The notes under the pieces: model-generated
What the model was told of the DNA's origin: nothing
The model's database searches: none
What the model saw: the letters and a program-made list of their open reading frames with translations, nothing else
Assembly: GCA_028824555.1 (NCBI GenBank)
Contig: JAPPDJ010000045.1
Location: 32,508-96,507 of the forward strand
Origin: Gammaproteobacteria bacterium
GTDB lineage: Bacteria > Pseudomonadota > Gammaproteobacteria > Pseudomonadales > Azotimanducaceae
Length of the DNA stretch: 64,000 nt
Direction of reading: 5' to 3'
Made by a program: the position numbers and the translations under genes
In this document: piece by piece, positions 60,392 through 64,000 of the stretch
Position numbering within the stretch: position 1 is the stretch's first letter
Layout of the letters: each line of letters opens with the position of its first letter

Positions 60392-60682
60392 ATGCAACTG
60401 AATATCACCGGACGACACATCGACATCACCGACGCCCTTCGCGGCTACGTCACCAGCAAGGTTGCCCGCATCGAACGCCACTACGACCACATCACCAACG
60501 TCCACGTTGTCCTGGCCGTGGACAAGCCTCACCGCATCGCCGAAGCCACGATTCACGCCGGCGGCAACGAAATCTTCGCCGACGCCCAGTCGAACGACAT
60601 GTACGCCGCCATCGACGCCCTCTCGGACAAGCTCGACCGTCAGGTCATCAAGCATAAGGAAAAGCTCGCCAACCATCGGTAG
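60392..60682 (+). CDS. hpf: ribosome hibernation promoting factor, short form
   Basis: 96 residues with TAGGAGAG eight bases before the ATG. MQLNITGRHIDITDALRGYV, ERHYDHITNVHVVLAVDK and HAGGNEIFADAQSNDMYAAI DALSDKLDRQ are family signatures (split here by a space). It binds the decoding centre and inactivates 70S ribosomes in stationary phase. A 230-base gap to rpoN may hold its own promoter; I see no clear one. Confidence 0.95.
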   Translation: MQLNITGRHIDITDALRGYVTSKVARIERHYDHITNVHVVLAVDKPHRIAEATIHAGGNEIFADAQSNDMYAAIDALSDKLDRQVIKHKEKLANHR

Positions 60683-60699
60683 AGAGATTCGGCACGTGC

Positions 60700-60729
60700 C
60701 CCGTAGGGGCGGGGCTTGTCCCCGCCCGT
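60700..60729 (+). repeat. family-C palindrome after hpf
   Basis: CGTAGGGGCGGGGCTTGTCC followed by CCGCCCG, nearly identical to the copy at 24888. Possibly ends the hpf mRNA. Confidence 0.7.
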
Positions 60730-60810
60730 GTTGAAATGTCTCTTCGTTTCTGAGCGTCGGCGACCCGCTAGTGTTTCACTTTCGACTTGCACAGCGTCTG
60801 GGCGCGTCGT

Positions 60811-60929
60811 CCTCTGGAGGGAGGGCGTCCCGCCCTCCACCGCGCCCGCAAGGGCGCATCTTGCTGCTGCAGCGAGTGTTCTGCGCGCCTTGCGGCGCGA
60901 TGGAGGGCGGGACGCCCTCCCTCCAGAGG
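60811..60929 (+). repeat. 119-bp element with perfect 29-bp inverted repeats (family B)
   Basis: The 29 bases at 60811-60839 (CCTCTGGAGGGAGGGCGTCC onward) recur exactly in reverse complement at 60901-60929. The centre holds two further GC hairpins. It lies in the 393-base gap 60683-61075 between hpf and ptsN, which otherwise carries only the family-C palindrome. Confidence 0.9.
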
Positions 60930-61075
60930 ACCGTGGCAAGCTCTGCACAAGTCAAAATGAGACACCACCGGCGACCCGGCGACCCGGCGACCTCGGCCGT
61001 CTTGGTTCAGGTGGTGCCTGAGGGCGCATAGAATGGCGCGCTTTGCTGCCGCGGCCAGGGTGCCGGAGCGCGACA

Positions 61076-61546
61076 TTGGACATCACACAACTGCTGCAGC
61101 CAGAAAGCGTCCGTGCCCACGTCGAGGCGCGCTCGCACAAGGCCGTGCTGAATTTCGCCAGCAAGGTCATTGCCGAGGCGTGCCCCGAGGTCGCCGAGCG
61201 GAGTCTGCTGCAGGGCCTCCTAACCCGCGAGCGGCTCGGCTCCACCGGCCTTGGCGAGGGCGTGGCGATTCCGCACTGCCGCCATCCGGCCTGCCCGGCG
61301 CCGGTAGGTGCCCTCATCACGCTTGCCGAGGGCATCGACTTCGGCGCTGTGGATGGCGAGCGCGTGGACGTGCTGTTTTGCCTGGTGGTGCCGGAGCAGC
61401 AGAACCGCACCCATCTCGACGTGCTGGCGATGCTGACGCGCATCTTCAGCGAGGCGGACAATCTCGAAAGCCTCCGGCAAGCCACCACGGACGCGGAACT
61501 CTTCGATACGATCTGCTGGCAGATGGATGAAGTGCAGCAGTGGTAG
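61076..61546 (+). CDS. ptsN: PTS IIA-like nitrogen-regulatory protein PtsN (EIIA-Ntr)
   Basis: 156 residues from TTG 61076 (GGAG seven bases upstream; an earlier in-frame TTG at 61043 would add 11 residues). The phosphorylatable His is H67 in GEGVAIPHCRH. NRTHLDVLAMLTRIF is the conserved helix. It accepts phosphate from NPr in the nitrogen PTS and regulates potassium uptake and stress pathways. A family-A repeat begins at its stop. Confidence 0.94.
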   Translation: MDITQLLQPESVRAHVEARSHKAVLNFASKVIAEACPEVAERSLLQGLLTRERLGSTGLGEGVAIPHCRHPACPAPVGALITLAEGIDFGAVDGERVDVLFCLVVPEQQNRTHLDVLAMLTRIFSEADNLESLRQATTDAELFDTICWQMDEVQQW

Positions 61547-61592
61547 CGCGCGCTTCGCGCGCGTTGGGAGTTTTCGCTGGCGCGAAAACTCC
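61546..61592 (+). repeat. family-A double hairpin between ptsN and rapZ
   Basis: GCGCGCTTCGCGCGCG then TTGGGAGTTTTCGC and GCGAAAACTC. The layout of two stems joined by TTGGnAGT matches the other family-A copies. Confidence 0.7.
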
Positions 61593-61642
61593 TGCGCGGG
61601 TGGAGAATTTGGGGTCCTTTGGCTTGGTGGCTTGAGCGGAAG

Positions 61643-62512
61643 GTGAAGCTCGTGATCGTCAGCGGTCGCTCCGGCTCCGGCAAGAGCACGGCACTCAATG
61701 CGCTGGAGGACGGCGGCTTCTATTGCATCGACAACTTGCCGGCGCGGCTGTTGCCTACCTTGTGCCGGCCGACAACGGATGCTGGGGAACGCAGTCGCCA
61801 AGGCATCGCCGTTTCCATCGACGCGCGCAACGACCCGGCGGACCTCGCCGGCTTTCCGAGCCTTCTCGATGAGGCACGCGCTTCGGTGGCGAAGAGCCTA
61901 GTGGTCTATCTCGACGCCCGCTCACCCACCCTCGTGCGCCGTTTCAGCGAGACGCGTCGCCGCCATCCCCTCACGGACCGCGCGACGGACTTGCGAGCCG
62001 CCATCGACATGGAGCGGGAACTGCTTGCCGACATCGCCGCCTTGGCGGACCTCACGATAGACACCACCAACCTCGCCCGGGAACGCCTGGTGGACATGGT
62101 GCGGCATCGCATTGTCGAGCGCAGCAGCGCCGCTGGCATGTCGCTCTTGTTTCGTTCTTTCGCCTACAAGTCCGGTGTGCCGGTGGACGCCGACTTCGTG
62201 TTCGACGTGCGCTGCCTGCCCAACCCGCACTGGATCGACGAACTCAAGCCGCTCACGGGCCGCGACCGGCCCGTACAGGACTACCTCGCTCGGCAGTCGA
62301 ATGTGGACGACCTGTTCGAGCACATCCGCGCCTTCCTGAGCGATTGGCTGCCACGCTTTGAGGAAACGCATCGCGCCTACATGACGGTGGCCATCGGCTG
62401 CACCGGCGGCCGCCACCGTTCGGTGTACATGGCCGAACGCCTAGCCGAGCATTTCGATGCCGCCCGCACCGCCGACGTGCTCATCCGCCACCGAGACCTG
62501 CCCCGACCGTGA
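61643..62512 (+). CDS. rapZ: RNase adapter protein RapZ
   Basis: 289 residues. N-terminal Walker A (GRSGSGKST) and DGGFYCIDNLP, Walker B-like region VVYLDARSPTLVRRFSETRR, the FAYKSGVPVDADFVFDVRCL segment and the C-terminal GCTGGRHRSVYMAE. It binds glucosamine-6-phosphate and small RNA, controlling amino-sugar synthesis in enterics. GTG 61643 is chosen; TTG 61619 is an alternative. It overlaps npr by 4 bases. Confidence 0.95.
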   Translation: MKLVIVSGRSGSGKSTALNALEDGGFYCIDNLPARLLPTLCRPTTDAGERSRQGIAVSIDARNDPADLAGFPSLLDEARASVAKSLVVYLDARSPTLVRRFSETRRRHPLTDRATDLRAAIDMERELLADIAALADLTIDTTNLARERLVDMVRHRIVERSSAAGMSLLFRSFAYKSGVPVDADFVFDVRCLPNPHWIDELKPLTGRDRPVQDYLARQSNVDDLFEHIRAFLSDWLPRFEETHRAYMTVAIGCTGGRHRSVYMAERLAEHFDAARTADVLIRHRDLPRP

Positions 62513-62781
62513 AGACCGAGACGGTGGCGATCATCAACAAGCTCGGGCTGCACGCCCGGGCATCGTCGCGTCTGGTCAACCTCACCAAAACCTTCGGCGC
62601 CGACATTCGCCTCGCTGCCGAAGGCCAGGCCCCCATCGACGCCAAGAGCATCATGGCCGTGATGACGCTGGCCGCGGCGCAAGGCACCGAGCTCACCCTC
62701 ACCTGCGAGGGCCGCGACGAGGCCGCGGCCTTCGAAGCCGTCCGCGACCTGATCGCCGACAGGTTTGGCGAGCCGGAATGA
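62509..62781 (+). CDS. ptsO: phosphocarrier protein NPr (HPr family)
   Basis: 90 residues from GTG overlapping the rapZ stop. The phosphorylated His is H15 in NKLGLHARASSRLV, and the Ser-46-like region is DAKSIMAVMTLAAAQGTEL. It carries phosphate from EI-Ntr (ptsP, outside the window) to PtsN. It closes the rpoN operon. Confidence 0.95.
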   Translation: MKTETVAIINKLGLHARASSRLVNLTKTFGADIRLAAEGQAPIDAKSIMAVMTLAAAQGTELTLTCEGRDEAAAFEAVRDLIADRFGEPE

Positions 62782-62827
62782 GGGCCCGGGAGGTGAGGAT
62801 GCCGAGCGTAGCGAGGGTTTGGCGGCG

Positions 62828-63673
62828 CTAACCGTTCCGAACCGCGTCCAGTTCCGCGTCCTTCGCCAACCACCGCTCCTCAATCCAAGCCCCGATGGCA
62901 TCCCGATCGTTCTCAGGTGGCGGCAGCGTCCGCGCCACGAACCGAACGCGCCGGCACCGCCCGCAGAGGAAGTCCCAGAACCCCGGCACCTCCCCCTCAT
63001 AGACGATCGTCACATCCACCGCCTGCGGCGCCTTGTCGGCGAGCCCGTCCAAGGCATAGCCGAAGCCCCCGCTGCGCGGATTCAGCAAGTGTCGATAGCG
63101 CGACTCCTGCGCCGCGTGCTTGGCCGTCGTGAAACGCGTCCCCTCGAGGAAGGCGAGCACGCTCGTGGGCCGCTCCCGAAAGCCGGCGCAGGCGCGAACC
63201 ACGGCTTCCCGATCTTGCCCCCTCAAGGCCGGATTCGCCTCCAATGCCGCCCGCGAGTGGCGGCGCACGTACGGAAACCCGAGCAGCCACATAGCCACGC
63301 CCACCAGCGGTGCCCAAATGAGCTCCCGCTTGGTGAAGAACCTGAGCGGCGGAATACGGCCGAGCAGCGTGTTCTGCAAGACGATGATGTCGGTCCAACT
63401 CTGATGGTTGGCGAACACCAGGTACCAGCCATCGCGGGCGAGCGGCTCGCCGTGCCACTTGGCGTCTATGCGCGTGATGCCAAGCACCCGCACCATCGCC
63501 CGATTGCACGCCACCCAGCCATCGATGATCCGCACCATCGGCCCGTTGATCCAGACCTTGGCCCGGGCCGGCAAAAGGGCCCGCACAAGGCCCATCAGAT
63601 AGAGCGGCGTACACCAAACGACCGTGTGCACCGCAATGAACGCGAACGCCAGAATTCCCCGAACATGCCCCAT
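62828..63673 (-). CDS. 1-acyl-sn-glycerol-3-phosphate acyltransferase family protein
   Basis: 281 residues, PlsC superfamily. An N-terminal membrane helix (ILAFAFIAVHTVVWCTPLYL) is followed by the HX4D box FANHQSWTD and the FLEGTRF box, with VTIVYEGEVPGFWDFLCG near the end. It is paralogous to the protein at 6146-7006 and resembles the YihG-type acyltransferases. It is convergent with npr. Acceptor lipid not determined. Confidence 0.9.
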   Translation of the reverse strand: MGHVRGILAFAFIAVHTVVWCTPLYLMGLVRALLPARAKVWINGPMVRIIDGWVACNRAMVRVLGITRIDAKWHGEPLARDGWYLVFANHQSWTDIIVLQNTLLGRIPPLRFFTKRELIWAPLVGVAMWLLGFPYVRRHSRAALEANPALRGQDREAVVRACAGFRERPTSVLAFLEGTRFTTAKHAAQESRYRHLLNPRSGGFGYALDGLADKAPQAVDVTIVYEGEVPGFWDFLCGRCRRVRFVARTLPPPENDRDAIGAWIEERWLAKDAELDAVRNG

Positions 63674-63729
63674 ACCGCCGCATCCGTACCACCGGATCAG
63701 GCCATACTACCGCCGACCCAAGCGCCTAA

Positions 63730-64000
63730 CCCGGATTACTCATGAATGCCCTACTGCGGACGACGATACACTCGCTGTGGCTGTGCAGTACTCGTGCGTC
63801 CTGCGGACGCATTCGCTCCGGCCCCCTCGACATAGTGCGCAGCTATGCCTGCGCGCCCTGCGGGCGCGTTGGAAGTTTCGCTTGCGCGAAACTTCAAGGC
63901 GGTGCGTTCGCCGTCTTCCGCCATGTCTCTGGCACGCGTGTGCGCCCAGCCACAGCGGCGTCTCGTCGCCCTCGCTACGCGCATTCATGAATAATCCGGG
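63730..64000 (+). mobile_element. MITE-like element with 20-bp terminal inverted repeats
   Basis: CCCGGATTACTCATGAATGC at 63730 and GCATTCATGAATAATCCGGG at 63981 are inverted repeats with one mismatch, giving an element of 271 bases that ends exactly at the window edge. It has no transposase. Inside is a family-A double hairpin (63851-63894, GCGCGCCCTGCGGGCGCG and AAGTTTCGC...GCGAAACTT). The right flank is not visible, so a target-site duplication cannot be judged. Confidence 0.7.

Noticed and set aside
63740..63990. 82-codon open frames on both strands near the right edge
   Set aside because: They lie entirely inside the MITE-like element and its hairpins and start or end in the terminal repeats.

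Overview
The window is high-GC bacterial chromosome, very probably from a marine or host-associated gammaproteobacterium. Three conserved blocks support this: rplM-rpsI-petABC-sspAB; the BON-lipoprotein/yraN/lpoA set divergent from rsmI and followed by a class A RNase P RNA; and yrbG-kdsC-lptCAB-rpoN-hpf-ptsN-rapZ-npr. TonB-dependent uptake, phytanoyl-CoA dioxygenase-like enzymes, a CaiB-type CoA-transferase and many dispersed palindromic repeats suggest a large, repeat-rich genome. I cannot name the species. No phage, transposase gene or CRISPR array was found.

Layout. 0-7.9 kb: a cyclopropane-fatty-acid type lipid-modification operon (FAD oxidoreductase, DUF1365, CFA synthase, a second CFA-like methyltransferase, histidine kinase). 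It converges on a response regulator, acyltransferase and DUF1295 operon. 8.1-19.2 kb: a Rieske oxygenase, an RND pump pair, a GPP34-cytochrome P450 fusion, an extended SDR, a steroid-5-alpha-reductase-like protein and a TolC-type lipoprotein. Together these look like a system that oxidises and exports a lipid or steroid-like molecule. 19.3-30.6 kb: housekeeping block (ribosomal proteins, cytochrome bc1, SspA/SspB, BON lipoprotein, YraN, LpoA, RsmI, RNase P RNA, RRM protein, tRNA-Met). 30.7-36.1 kb: sugar-type oxidoreductase with ThuA, a histidine phosphatase and a TonB receptor.

36.1-39.9 kb is the most unusual segment, all on the minus strand. It holds a SelW/Rdx-like gene whose CxxC position is read as an in-frame UGA followed by a plausible bacterial SECIS hairpin. 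It also holds two small Sec-exported peptides, each preceded by the same 37-nt motif. One peptide precedes a SpoIIM/DUF95 membrane protein and a second membrane protein; the other precedes an M48 metallopeptidase. 39.9-54.3 kb: accessory metabolism (flavin-type oxidase, CoA-transferase, MoxR-VWA pair, Sel1-repeat protein, amidohydrolase, ankyrin protein, VOC protein, SDR, two PhyH-like dioxygenases, DUF5916 outer-membrane protein). 55.0-63.7 kb: LPS transport, sigma-54 and nitrogen-PTS block, then an acyltransferase paralogous to the one at 6.1 kb.

Several families of short palindromic repeats recur in nearly every longer intergenic gap. One is inserted in frame inside the CFA synthase, another forms the 3' end of the P450 gene, and another sits between two copies of a 32-bp duplication at the yraN/BON junction. 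A 271-bp element with 20-bp terminal inverted repeats ends exactly at the right edge of the window. Translational coupling through 4-base stop/start overlaps (ATGA, GTGA, TTGA) is common.
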